Below, one piece after another: positions 1-6,368 of a stretch of DNA of 6,970 bases (position 1 is the stretch's first letter; every line of letters starts with the position of its first letter). Origin of the DNA: Glaciecola sp038744645 (GTDB lineage: Bacteria > Pseudomonadota > Gammaproteobacteria > Enterobacterales > Alteromonadaceae); NCBI GenBank assembly GCA_038744645.1, contig JBCDMA010000206.1, positions 1-6,970 on the forward strand. The letters run 5' to 3'. The position numbers were made by a program, and so were the translations under genes. The notes under the pieces are model-generated. The model had not been told where the DNA came from. It was given only the letters and a program-made list of their open reading frames with translations, and searched no databases.

Positions 1-2025
1 AAAGACGTAGAAGTCATCGTAGTAACGGGTGAGAACATCAAAAGAAACCTCATTGATACCAATACATCGGCAAACATTCAGACTTTTGACAATATTGTTA
101 GAAGCAATGATAAGCGTATTTCTGATGTATTTTCTCGAGCAGCCAACGTGAATGTAAATGGTACTGGCTTGCAAGCATTCACTTTCAGCATTAGGGGGAT
201 CAATTCATCAGGTATAGGCGGTGCTGGTAACGGTGCCGTTGCTTCGCTCACGGTTGATGGCGCAGCGTTTACCACGCAACAATTGTCCCGAGGCTACAAT
301 TCACTTTTCGATGTCAAACAAGTTGAAATGCTTAGGGGACCGCAAAGCACGAGTCAAGCGAGAAACTCCCTTGCTGGTGCAGTGGTCGTTCAGACCAATG
401 ATCCTGAATTTGAACAAAGAACGCGCGCAACAGCCGCGATTGGCAATTACGGTACTTACGAGCTGGGCGTTGCGAACACTGGCCCAATTACTGACAACTT
501 CGCCTATAGAATAACCTTGCATCGACTCAACACCGATGGCTTTATCACGAATACCGCATTGGGCATCGATGATTACAATTTCAATGATACAGACACGATC
601 CGAGCCAAGCTACTATATCAACCGGATTCTATTCCCCTTGAGATATTGTTTAGCTATTCTCATGTGCAATCTGATGCGAGAAACGACGTAAGTACATGGT
701 TTCCCGATATGCAGCAGTTTGTTTCAGCCAATCCTTTTGGTAGTGGTGGCATGGACACCGAACAAGATGTTACCACGTTGAAATTGACCTACGCATTCAA
801 CGAGCAATGGAGTTTGAGTTCGCAAACGGCCCTTAACGAATTCATATCCGAAGATTTAAATTCTACTTACTCGGTCAGCCTACCTGACCGTGATCAGGCC
901 TGGTTCGCTACCGCTGACCAAGACGAATGGAATCAAACTATTAGACTGATTTACGATGGAGATGCAATTCGTGGGGCGGCTGGATTGTTTTATTCAGAAG
1001 ACACTAACATCGTTTTGCGAGACGGCGTTGCAATTCAAAACTTCTTTATGGGACTGGATGGAGATGCATTAATTGATAGTCCATTAGAGACTGATACCGC
1101 GGCCATATTTGCCGAATTCGATATCGAAGCCACCGAAAAAACGACATTTACGCTTGGTGCTCGATACGAAAAAATAGACATTTCAAGTATTTCACGGACA
1201 ACGATTAATCTAATTCTTCCGCCACCTGCGCCATACACAGTTATTGTGCCTGCACTTTTGGATGTTGATGTAGATGCCAGTACGGATTTTAGTGTCTTTC
1301 TTCCTAAGGTCGGCGTAACGCATGCTTTGGACGAGAATCAACGTTTGGGTTTCACTTATTCTGAAGGCTATCGGCAAGGCGGCGTCAGCATTGATCCCGT
1401 GTCACTCAGCGTTGGACAATTTGAGCCAGAATTCGTTAAAAACTACGAATTTTCATATAAATCAGCCTTTTCAAATGGCATGTCGCTTAATGCCAACTTG
1501 TTTTATCTTGATTGGACTGATCAACAAATCACTGATTTTGTCGGGGGCAGTCCTGTAGCGCTAACGGTGAATGCTGGAGAGTCAAGTGTTTACGGAACTG
1601 AAGTGGAATTTGCATGGCAAAATGACCAGTGGGATACTTACGCGACCGTTGGTTATGTTGAAACAGAATTCGACGAATTTACCACAAGTAGCGCAGATTT
1701 AGCCGGAAACGAGTTTCCAAATGCGCCAAGCGTAACGCTAGCTTTAGGTAGTTTTTACACGCTGGGAGACTTTACTTACGGCATTGAAGCCAACTATCGA
1801 GACGGCTTTTTTATCGCCGCTAACAATGCGTTTGAGACAGAATCATTAACTGCCGTCGATGTTTCCATTGCCTACAACTTTGAAAATGTATCGATACGCG
1901 CTTTCGCGAACAACCTTTTTGACGAAGTTGAATTGATAAGTGACACCTTCTTTATAGAAAGTATTCCACACGGAAACTTCAGCGACCCAAGAACGTTTGG
2001 TGTGCAAATACTGTACGGGTTTTGA
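1..2025 (+). CDS. TonB-dependent outer-membrane receptor (5' end outside window)
   Basis: The frame is open from base 1, so the true start lies to the left; the GTG at 148 is internal and not a start. The visible part is 674 residues. It opens with a TonB box (VEVIVVTG, visible residues 3-10). A plug domain follows, with IRGI near residue 65, VDG near 86, VEMLRGPQST at about 108-117 and RNSLAGAVVVQT at 121-132. The rest is a long beta-barrel rich in alternating aromatic strands. It ends in NNLFDE and a final phenylalanine (ILYGF), the usual outer-membrane assembly signature. The protein should import a ligand across the outer membrane using TonB energy, probably an iron chelate or another scarce nutrient; the substrate cannot be read from sequence. 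Whether an STN signalling domain precedes the TonB box is not visible. It converges on the comB-like gene and so is transcribed separately from the minus-strand cluster. No frameshift is seen. Confidence 0.95.
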   Translation, partial: KDVEVIVVTGENIKRNLIDTNTSANIQTFDNIVRSNDKRISDVFSRAANVNVNGTGLQAFTFSIRGINSSGIGGAGNGAVASLTVDGAAFTTQQLSRGYNSLFDVKQVEMLRGPQSTSQARNSLAGAVVVQTNDPEFEQRTRATAAIGNYGTYELGVANTGPITDNFAYRITLHRLNTDGFITNTALGIDDYNFNDTDTIRAKLLYQPDSIPLEILFSYSHVQSDARNDVSTWFPDMQQFVSANPFGSGGMDTEQDVTTLKLTYAFNEQWSLSSQTALNEFISEDLNSTYSVSLPDRDQAWFATADQDEWNQTIRLIYDGDAIRGAAGLFYSEDTNIVLRDGVAIQNFFMGLDGDALIDSPLETDTAAIFAEFDIEATEKTTFTLGARYEKIDISSISRTTINLILPPPAPYTVIVPALLDVDVDASTDFSVFLPKVGVTHALDENQRLGFTYSEGYRQGGVSIDPVSLSVGQFEPEFVKNYEFSYKSAFSNGMSLNANLFYLDWTDQQITDFVGGSPVALTVNAGESSVYGTEVEFAWQNDQWDTYATVGYVETEFDEFTTSSADLAGNEFPNAPSVTLALGSFYTLGDFTYGIEANYRDGFFIAANNAFETESLTAVDVSIAYNFENVSIRAFANNLFDEVELISDTFFIESIPHGNFSDPRTFGVQILYGF

Positions 2026-2029
2026 TTAA

Positions 2030-2086
2030 GGTGAATTTGGTTTCCTGTCTCTATAGCAGTTGTCGACGATTTATTAAAAATTCACC
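2030..2086. repeat. long-loop inverted repeat in the convergent gap
   Basis: GGTGAATTT at 2030-2038 and AAATTCACC at 2078-2086 are perfect 9-bp complements separated by 39 bases. They lie between the stop codons of two convergent genes. Read on the minus strand, the arm next to the comB stop runs into TTTTT, and a small 5-bp stem (AACAC/GTGTT, 2087-2103) overlaps the comB stop codon. This could help end transcription from either side, but the large loop makes it an atypical terminator, and no strong GC-rich hairpin with a U-tract is present. Confidence 0.3.
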
Positions 2087-2102
2087 AACACAGGGTAGGT
2101 GT

Positions 2103-2792
2103 TTAATACTCCGTTTTTGTCATCACTAACGTTTCATCGACGCGGTTCACTTCCATGACAAACAGATTATTAACCTTTTCTTCTGCGCATAACGCGATAT
2201 CTTCAGATAAGAATATATCGCTACCATTGAAAAATTTTTGCGCCGCAGATGAATCAAGAATTCTTTGTGCAAAGTCATTAGCGTTGGCGCCTTCGTCTTC
2301 AATTAACGCTTTCATATACTCAGCGCAAGCCATGTCTTCATCTGAGCTGGGATGGGATGCGATTAAGTTTACCCCACTCGCAGAAATGTGTTCCTTTATA
2401 AACACTGCAGTGGAAAGCGCGTTTGAAAACCCGGTGACGAAGGTATAACGCGGGTTAAAATTATTCACCACCGCTTTAACGCCATTGGTCGTTCTCTGGA
2501 CGAGCGTTTTCCCAGTTATATCAATATCAGACTGATGCAAGCGCCATGGCGAATTATCAAAATCAAACCCCGGTATTGGATGTGCATCCACTTCACCCAT
2601 CAAAAGCAGTTCAGGGTGTCCTTCCCTTAAATCAAACGCTTTGGTCGTGTCTTTCACCATAAGGATCTTGTCGACGCCTTTGCTAAAAGCAACTTCAGAC
2701 GTCGTAAAAGCCCTAATTACGTCAATAACGACAGTGACTTCAGCTGCTACTAAGGGAAGCGTTTCATTTCCCTGATAGATACTCACATTCAT
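2103..2792 (-). CDS. comB: ComB-family 2-phosphosulfolactate phosphatase-like protein
   Basis: The 229 residues match the usual length of ComB proteins. Family-like motifs appear in order: VVIDVIRAFTT at residues 21-31, GEVDAHPIPGFDFDNSP at 66-82, GKTLVQRTTNGVKAV at 94-108, and a conserved-looking SSDEDMACAEYM at 149-160. The acidic residues D24, E67 and E152/D153 are reasonable candidates for Mg-dependent chemistry. Known ComB enzymes remove phosphate from 2-phospho-3-sulfolactate to give 3-sulfolactate, in archaeal coenzyme M synthesis and in some bacterial sulfolactate pathways. No signal peptide is seen, so the enzyme is probably cytoplasmic. The ATG at 2792 is preceded by AAAGG at 7 bases' spacing, which supports this start. 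It lies 48 bp behind the receptor gene on the same strand, suggesting co-transcription. No other coenzyme M or sulfolactate gene is in the window, so the true substrate here is uncertain. Confidence 0.85.
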   Translation of the reverse strand: MNVSIYQGNETLPLVAAEVTVVIDVIRAFTTSEVAFSKGVDKILMVKDTTKAFDLREGHPELLLMGEVDAHPIPGFDFDNSPWRLHQSDIDITGKTLVQRTTNGVKAVVNNFNPRYTFVTGFSNALSTAVFIKEHISASGVNLIASHPSSDEDMACAEYMKALIEDEGANANDFAQRILDSSAAQKFFNGSDIFLSEDIALCAEEKVNNLFVMEVNRVDETLVMTKTEY

Positions 2793-2799
2793 TCAATTG

Positions 2800-2804
2800 C
2801 CTTT
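2800..2804 (-). promoter_or_regulatory. ribosome binding site of the comB-like gene
   Basis: AAAGG on the minus strand lies 7 bases before the ATG at 2792. The 48-bp gap to the receptor stop shows no convincing promoter and no strong terminator, which fits read-through from the receptor gene. Confidence 0.55.
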
Positions 2805-2840
2805 AACAAATAAATGTTTAAGCTCAACGCCTCGCGTAGA

Positions 2841-4445
2841 TTAAAAATCATAAAGTACGCTTAAAAACGCATTGCGAGGTGCCCCAAAGGACGTAATAGC
2901 AGAACTAAAAGTGGCGTTTTCGACATATTCTTTATCACCGAGGTTTTGAACGGTAAGAATTGCTGTCCAAGGTCCCTTCTGATAAGTGATATTAAGGTCA
3001 AAGACGGTCGCCGATGGTAGCTCAACACTGTTGCCTGGATCCACCACAAACATGTTACCAATGTGTCGAAACCCCCCTCCCAACGTAAAGTCAGGTAAAC
3101 CCGCAAATGCGAGGGTATGTTGTGTAAAAAGACTTGCTGTATGTTTAGGCATATTGAGCAATGCGTTTCCAGGATTAGCTGCCTTATCTTCGGTATCGAC
3201 ATAACCGTATGATGCTACCATGGACCAGTCATCAGTAATATTACCTGCCATATCAACTTCAATTCCTTCACTGGTTTGCGCACCACTGGCAATGAAAAAG
3301 TTAAATGGATCCGCTGGATCTGGTACTGCCACATTGACTTTTTCTATATCAAAATAGGCGGCACTCATATTAATCTTCTCGCTAATACTATAGCGTATGC
3401 CAATTTCGTTACCTTCACCTGTTTCTGGATCTAATAATGTACCATCAATTTCAAAAACGGTATTAGGGGTAAATGACTCTGAATAATTTGCATATACAGA
3501 GATATCGTCATTCACTTTATAAAGTAAACCCAGCTGTGGTGTTGTAGATTCGAACGTATCAGTATCTTCAGCTTCATAGTCATCGTAACGCAATCCAAAG
3601 CTCAAGATGAATTGGTTAGTTAAACTGAGATGATTTTGAACAAAAACACCTGTTTGCTTGCGCTCTATAAAATTGACCTGCGGATCAACTGGTTCTGGTA
3701 ATTCACCATAGTCAAAGTCAGTATCGAAGATATCCATTGTTTCCGCAACACCGCGAAAGGCCGCCCCAAATCCGCTATCTGAATCAAAATAGTCACCACC
3801 AATGGTGATCCTATTTCTCAATCCGAGAAGTTCAAATTCACCATTGACCGTCAGCGCAATTAAGTTTTCTTTACCTTTAAACGTTTGTTCAGAGATGATC
3901 CTATTTATGGTGTTAGTCTCCGCGAAAAATGGAAAATTGATGACAAACGGCAATAAAAAATTCTCAAAATCGTTATGTACGAATTTTAAATTAGAGGTCC
4001 AATTGCCAAAGTAACTATTGACATCAAAACCAATTTTGAAGTGACTTTTTTCTCCCTCATTATCCGGATGGGATGTAATTCTTTCTTGAGGGATAAGAAT
4101 TTCTCCGTTTGTACCTATAGGGTTGTTAGCATCGAGAGGAAAACTTTCATCGAGATACTCAAACCACAAAGAAACTTTATGATTTTCATTTACGTCAATG
4201 GCAAAGGATGGTGCTAGAAATATACGATCATATGGGTTCGTATAGTCGGCTACATTGTCTTCATTTCGGTAAATACCAACCATACGATATCGCAATTGCT
4301 CATCACTCAATAATCCACCTCCAACGTCAAATTGAGCAGATGCACCAGGTAATGTGGTGAGCCTTACGCTAACTTCGGCGTGGTCTTCCTTCTCCGGCAT
4401 TTTCCGCACTAGATTGATTAACCCCCCCCGCATCTGCACGACCAA
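2841..4445 (-). CDS. C-terminal part of the split receptor: plug end and beta-barrel
   Basis: True receptor sequence starts at GGLINLVRKMPEKEDHAEVSV, just after the G run, and continues to the stop at 2841. The few residues before it, from the TTG at 4445 or the ATG at 4433, lie in the wrong frame over the end of the N-terminal half and are an artefact; no ribosome binding site precedes them. The barrel has the usual features of the siderophore-receptor family: GNEIGIRYSISEKINMSAAYFDIEKVNV, then GAQTSEGIEVDMAGNITDDWSMVASYGYVDTED, then NLGDKEYVENATF, and a terminal SVLYDF ending in phenylalanine. On its own it lacks a signal peptide and would not reach the outer membrane, so function depends on repair or slippage at the G run. 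Confidence 0.88.
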   Translation of the reverse strand: MVVQMRGGLINLVRKMPEKEDHAEVSVRLTTLPGASAQFDVGGGLLSDEQLRYRMVGIYRNEDNVADYTNPYDRIFLAPSFAIDVNENHKVSLWFEYLDESFPLDANNPIGTNGEILIPQERITSHPDNEGEKSHFKIGFDVNSYFGNWTSNLKFVHNDFENFLLPFVINFPFFAETNTINRIISEQTFKGKENLIALTVNGEFELLGLRNRITIGGDYFDSDSGFGAAFRGVAETMDIFDTDFDYGELPEPVDPQVNFIERKQTGVFVQNHLSLTNQFILSFGLRYDDYEAEDTDTFESTTPQLGLLYKVNDDISVYANYSESFTPNTVFEIDGTLLDPETGEGNEIGIRYSISEKINMSAAYFDIEKVNVAVPDPADPFNFFIASGAQTSEGIEVDMAGNITDDWSMVASYGYVDTEDKAANPGNALLNMPKHTASLFTQHTLAFAGLPDFTLGGGFRHIGNMFVVDPGNSVELPSATVFDLNITYQKGPWTAILTVQNLGDKEYVENATFSSAITSFGAPRNAFLSVLYDF

Positions 4446-5196
4446 ATTGTAAGGAATCAGGCCCTTTCAACACTTCGATGCGTTCTAAATTATAGGTTTC
4501 AAAACCGGAATCACCCCTTGTGTTTAGCAAGCCGTCATTGAGCAATGGTGCGTCAAACCCTCGAATATTAAATACAAAAGTGCGCCCATTATTGGTTCCT
4601 CTAAATGCCACATTTGATGCAAATGTGGCAACATCGCCAATGTCCACTGGTTGAAAATCTTCAATGAATTCGGCATTAAATATTTGCAAAGAACGTGACA
4701 GCTCATCAATTGAAACGGATGAACGCAGTGTCGAAGCACTACCGTACGTAAAATAATCTGAGGGCCTTGCACCTTCGACATTGATGATTTCGATCTCTGG
4801 ATCGATAGATTCCTTGTTTAACGATTGTCCTAGGATGTTTTGTTGTTTATCACTTTTACGCAAAAATAAAACACCTGTGCTGGTCTTTCCAACCTCTAAG
4901 TCTGTTCCTTGTATGGTCTTATTTAACGCCTCATTTAGCGTGAAGTTTCCGCTGACTTCGATGCCGCGAAGGCCACTAATCAGTTCTGTTGGTGCTAAGA
5001 TCTCCGTTTCGTATAGTTCACCAAGCAATAGTAGGGCGTCGTTAAGATCACTGGAAGGAATGGATATGTCTTTGGATATCGCTATGGCTTGTTGTTCGGT
5101 TTCAGCGAAGACATTATTCACTGAGAGCATAAGGGCCATGAGGAAAAATACCAGATAAAGAGAAGGGCATCCGTGTGTATGGTGAACGCGCAACAT
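4369..5196 (-). CDS. N-terminal part of the split receptor: signal peptide, STN domain, TonB box, plug
   Basis: As written this frame encodes 275 residues. Residues 1-31 form a signal peptide with a hydrophobic core (LYLVFFLMALMLSV) and a likely cut after NVFA. Residues 43-113 form the STN domain (ISIPSSDLNDALLLLGELY, then GNFTLNEALNKTIQGTDLEV), the small domain through which FecA and FpvA type receptors talk to FecR. A TonB box candidate (EIEIINVEG) lies at 134-142. The plug then runs to GG at 257-258. After that the frame leaves the receptor sequence and adds 17 unrelated residues before the stop. The ATG at 5196 is supported by GGAG at 6 bases' spacing. If made as written, the product would be a soluble periplasmic STN-plug fragment without a barrel. 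Confidence 0.88.
   Translation of the reverse strand: MLRVHHTHGCPSLYLVFFLMALMLSVNNVFAETEQQAIAISKDISIPSSDLNDALLLLGELYETEILAPTELISGLRGIEVSGNFTLNEALNKTIQGTDLEVGKTSTGVLFLRKSDKQQNILGQSLNKESIDPEIEIINVEGARPSDYFTYGSASTLRSSVSIDELSRSLQIFNAEFIEDFQPVDIGDVATFASNVAFRGTNNGRTFVFNIRGFDAPLLNDGLLNTRGDSGFETYNLERIEVLKGPDSLQFGRADAGGVNQSSAENAGEGRPRRS
4422..4429 (-). repeat. G8 homopolymer (C8 on the + strand) inside the receptor plug, at the frameshift
   Basis: The coding strand reads GC, eight G, then TTAATC. The run covers the last base of Ala256, Gly257 and Gly258 (GGG GGG) and one extra G. With seven G the frame continues GGL then INLV, the conserved plug motif; with eight it terminates 17 residues later. Runs of this kind change length by slipped-strand mispairing, and poly-G runs switch the haem receptor gene hmbR and hpuA in Neisseria. 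They are also a frequent site of sequencing error. Confidence 0.9.
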
Positions 5197-5202
5197 TTGT
5201 TA

Positions 5203-5206
5203 CTCC
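5203..5206 (-). promoter_or_regulatory. ribosome binding site of the STN-type receptor
   Basis: GGAG on the minus strand lies 6 bases before the ATG at 5196. It is the clearest Shine-Dalgarno sequence in the window and decides the start in favour of the long signal peptide over the internal Met20 and Met23. Confidence 0.7.
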
Positions 5207-5215
5207 ATTATTGTC

Positions 5216-5239
5216 AAGTGTGTAAGTTTTAAGTGTGTA
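5216..5239 (-). repeat. 9-bp direct repeat in the receptor leader
   Basis: TACACACTT occurs twice on the minus strand, at 5239-5231 and 5224-5216, with a 15-bp period, just upstream of the receptor ribosome binding site. Direct repeats in a leader can be tandem operator half-sites or mRNA contact sites. No known motif is recognised. Confidence 0.5.
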
Positions 5240-5269
5240 TTATCAGGTGATGCAGTTTTGTGTATGCAA
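5239..5269 (-). promoter_or_regulatory. possible promoter of the STN-type receptor
   Basis: On the minus strand, GATAAT (5244-5239) resembles a -10 box and TTGCAT (5269-5264) a weak -35 box, with a long 19-base spacer. The -35 element falls inside the loop of the palindrome at 5253-5278, so a protein bound there could control this promoter. In Fec-type systems the receptor promoter is read by the ECF sigma factor, whose target sequence varies by system. I do not see a clear match to the E. coli fecA promoter in the correct orientation. Confidence 0.25.
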
Positions 5270-5278
5270 ACAAAACTG
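5253..5278. repeat. perfect 9-bp inverted repeat between fecR and the receptor gene
   Basis: CAGTTTTGT (5253-5261) and ACAAAACTG (5270-5278) are exact complements around an 8-base centre, GTATGCAA. Neither side is followed by a run of T in the transcribed direction, so a Rho-independent terminator is unlikely. An operator for a dimeric regulator or a small mRNA hairpin fits better. It lies in the 140-bp gap where control of the receptor gene separately from the sigma/FecR pair is expected. Confidence 0.6.
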
Positions 5279-5336
5279 ATTCCCATTTACACTAAAGACG
5301 TGCTTACTTTTGGAAATGACAATAAGACATATAAAA

Positions 5337-6368
5337 TTAATCTGATTTTTTTTGCAGTTGTATGCTGTTCATGCCGAACTCTACTTGCTCGATGTTAAAT
5401 ACTTCGGTCAAGGTGACCAAGGTAGAGTCAATCTCTTGTGTAGAGAATCGGCCGCTAACTAACACATCTTTGACCTCGTCAGCGACCAGTATTTGTCTAT
5501 TAGAGTATCTGCTTAAATCTGCTGCGACATCGGCAAGTGTGACATTATCAAAAATTAACCAGCCGCTGCGCCAAATGCCGATCTCGTTGCTTGAGATGTT
5601 TTTAATATTGCCTAACGTTCCCATTTCGACAGTTATTCGTTGATTCGCATTTAGCAATGCAGTTCTATTATTGGATGCCACACTAAGTTCTACTGTTCCC
5701 TCAGCAACAGAAACTTGTGCGCCGTTGAGATTTTTTTCAATATCAAATGCGGTGCCAATCACCGTCACATTGACATCGTTTGCATTTACCACAAAAGGCC
5801 AATCCTTATCGTTAACAACCTCAAAAAAGCCGTTGCCTTTTATGAGATTTACCAATCGTCTTTGGTCAGAATAGAACGTTTGAATAACAGAGTTAGGGGC
5901 AAGAGAGACCCTTGTTCCGTCATTGAGCTCAATTGTTTTTATTTGGCGTATATCGCTACTGAATATTGCAGAGTGCTGTAGGTTTTTCTTGTCATCTAAT
6001 TGAATGTATGAGGTGCTCGCGCTTATCATTAGAACAATGATGCTACACGCTACTGAGATACCTTTACCCATAGGTGTTGATATCCAGCGTTTAAATCTGA
6101 TGAGTTTAGATCTTTTAGCTGTTTGCTCAATTTCTAGCGGGGTATCCCATCTTTGGTTGATTGCATTTGAATCAATCAAACGCCATGTGATCTCTGCTTT
6201 TGCATAGGCTTCGCGATGAGATGGGTCGGTATTCAACCACACTTGAAAAGCAGTCTTTTCTGCTTCAGTGACTGACGTGTCATTAATCTTTGCGTACCAC
6301 TGATGTGCTGTTTCAGTAATTTGATTCATGTTATTGGTCGCATCCGTCATCTCTAGATGGTTGTGCAT
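5337..6368 (-). CDS. FecR-type anti-sigma factor / sigma regulator
   Basis: The 343-residue single-pass inner-membrane protein carries signals between the receptor and the ECF sigma factor. Its cytoplasmic N-terminal domain has W24, W44 and W62, with VWLNTDPSHREAYA at 43-56, the family's sigma-binding region. A basic stretch (RSKLIRFKRW, 86-95) leads into one membrane segment at about 103-119. The periplasmic FecR domain covers roughly 138-230, with GTRVSLAPNSVI at 151-162, VTVIGTAFDIE at 201-211 and VSVAEGTVELS at 219-229. The end (about 267-343, with DVLVSGRFSTQEIDSTL) is the STN-like part expected to meet the receptor. The start is uncertain: ATG at 6368, 6350 or 6329 are in frame. The first overlaps the sigma gene by 38 bases. 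The last follows the sigma stop as TAACATG and still keeps W24, so translational coupling is likely. Confidence 0.93.
   Translation of the reverse strand: MHNHLEMTDATNNMNQITETAHQWYAKINDTSVTEAEKTAFQVWLNTDPSHREAYAKAEITWRLIDSNAINQRWDTPLEIEQTAKRSKLIRFKRWISTPMGKGISVACSIIVLMISASTSYIQLDDKKNLQHSAIFSSDIRQIKTIELNDGTRVSLAPNSVIQTFYSDQRRLVNLIKGNGFFEVVNDKDWPFVVNANDVNVTVIGTAFDIEKNLNGAQVSVAEGTVELSVASNNRTALLNANQRITVEMGTLGNIKNISSNEIGIWRSGWLIFDNVTLADVAADLSRYSNRQILVADEVKDVLVSGRFSTQEIDSTLVTLTEVFNIEQVEFGMNSIQLQKKSD

Larger units (their letters stand above)
2841..5196 (-). pseudogene. STN-domain siderophore-type TonB-dependent receptor (FecA/FpvA-like), split by a frameshift at a G8 run
   Basis: Two overlapping reading frames together make one receptor. 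The first frame carries the signal peptide, STN domain, TonB box and plug up to FGRADAGG; the second continues LINLVRKMPE and the whole barrel. Joined, this gives the plug motif LERIEVLKGPDSLQFGRADAGGL, then INLVRKMP, typical of siderophore receptors. The locus is 2356 bases long. Deleting one G makes 2355 bases, exactly 785 codons with the stop, that is 784 residues, a normal length for a signalling receptor. The only lesion I see is the run of eight G on the coding strand at 4422-4429. The gene is labelled pseudogene because it cannot be read through as written, but a phase-variable gene in the OFF state or a sequencing error fits equally well. It sits directly downstream of the sigma and FecR genes, as fecA does in Fec-type systems. 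Confidence 0.9.

Noticed and set aside
148..150. GTG as the start of the first receptor
   Set aside because: The same frame is open to base 1 and encodes a TonB box and the start of the plug, so the gene begins outside the window.
2155..2448. Open frame on the plus strand opposite the comB-like gene
   Set aside because: It is antisense to a gene with clear family motifs, has no ribosome binding site and encodes no recognisable protein.
2806..2821. AT-rich imperfect inverted repeat between the receptor and comB-like genes as a terminator
   Set aside because: The stem is short, mismatched and AT-only, with no GC core.
4433..4445. TTG at 4445 or ATG at 4433 as a true start for a separate barrel protein
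   Set aside because: No ribosome binding site, no signal peptide, and the sequence there is the end of the plug motif of the upstream frame. It is one receptor gene split by a frameshift.
5312..5317. GGAAAT resembling the -35 box of the E. coli fecA promoter
   Set aside because: It reads on the plus strand, away from the receptor gene it would need to serve.
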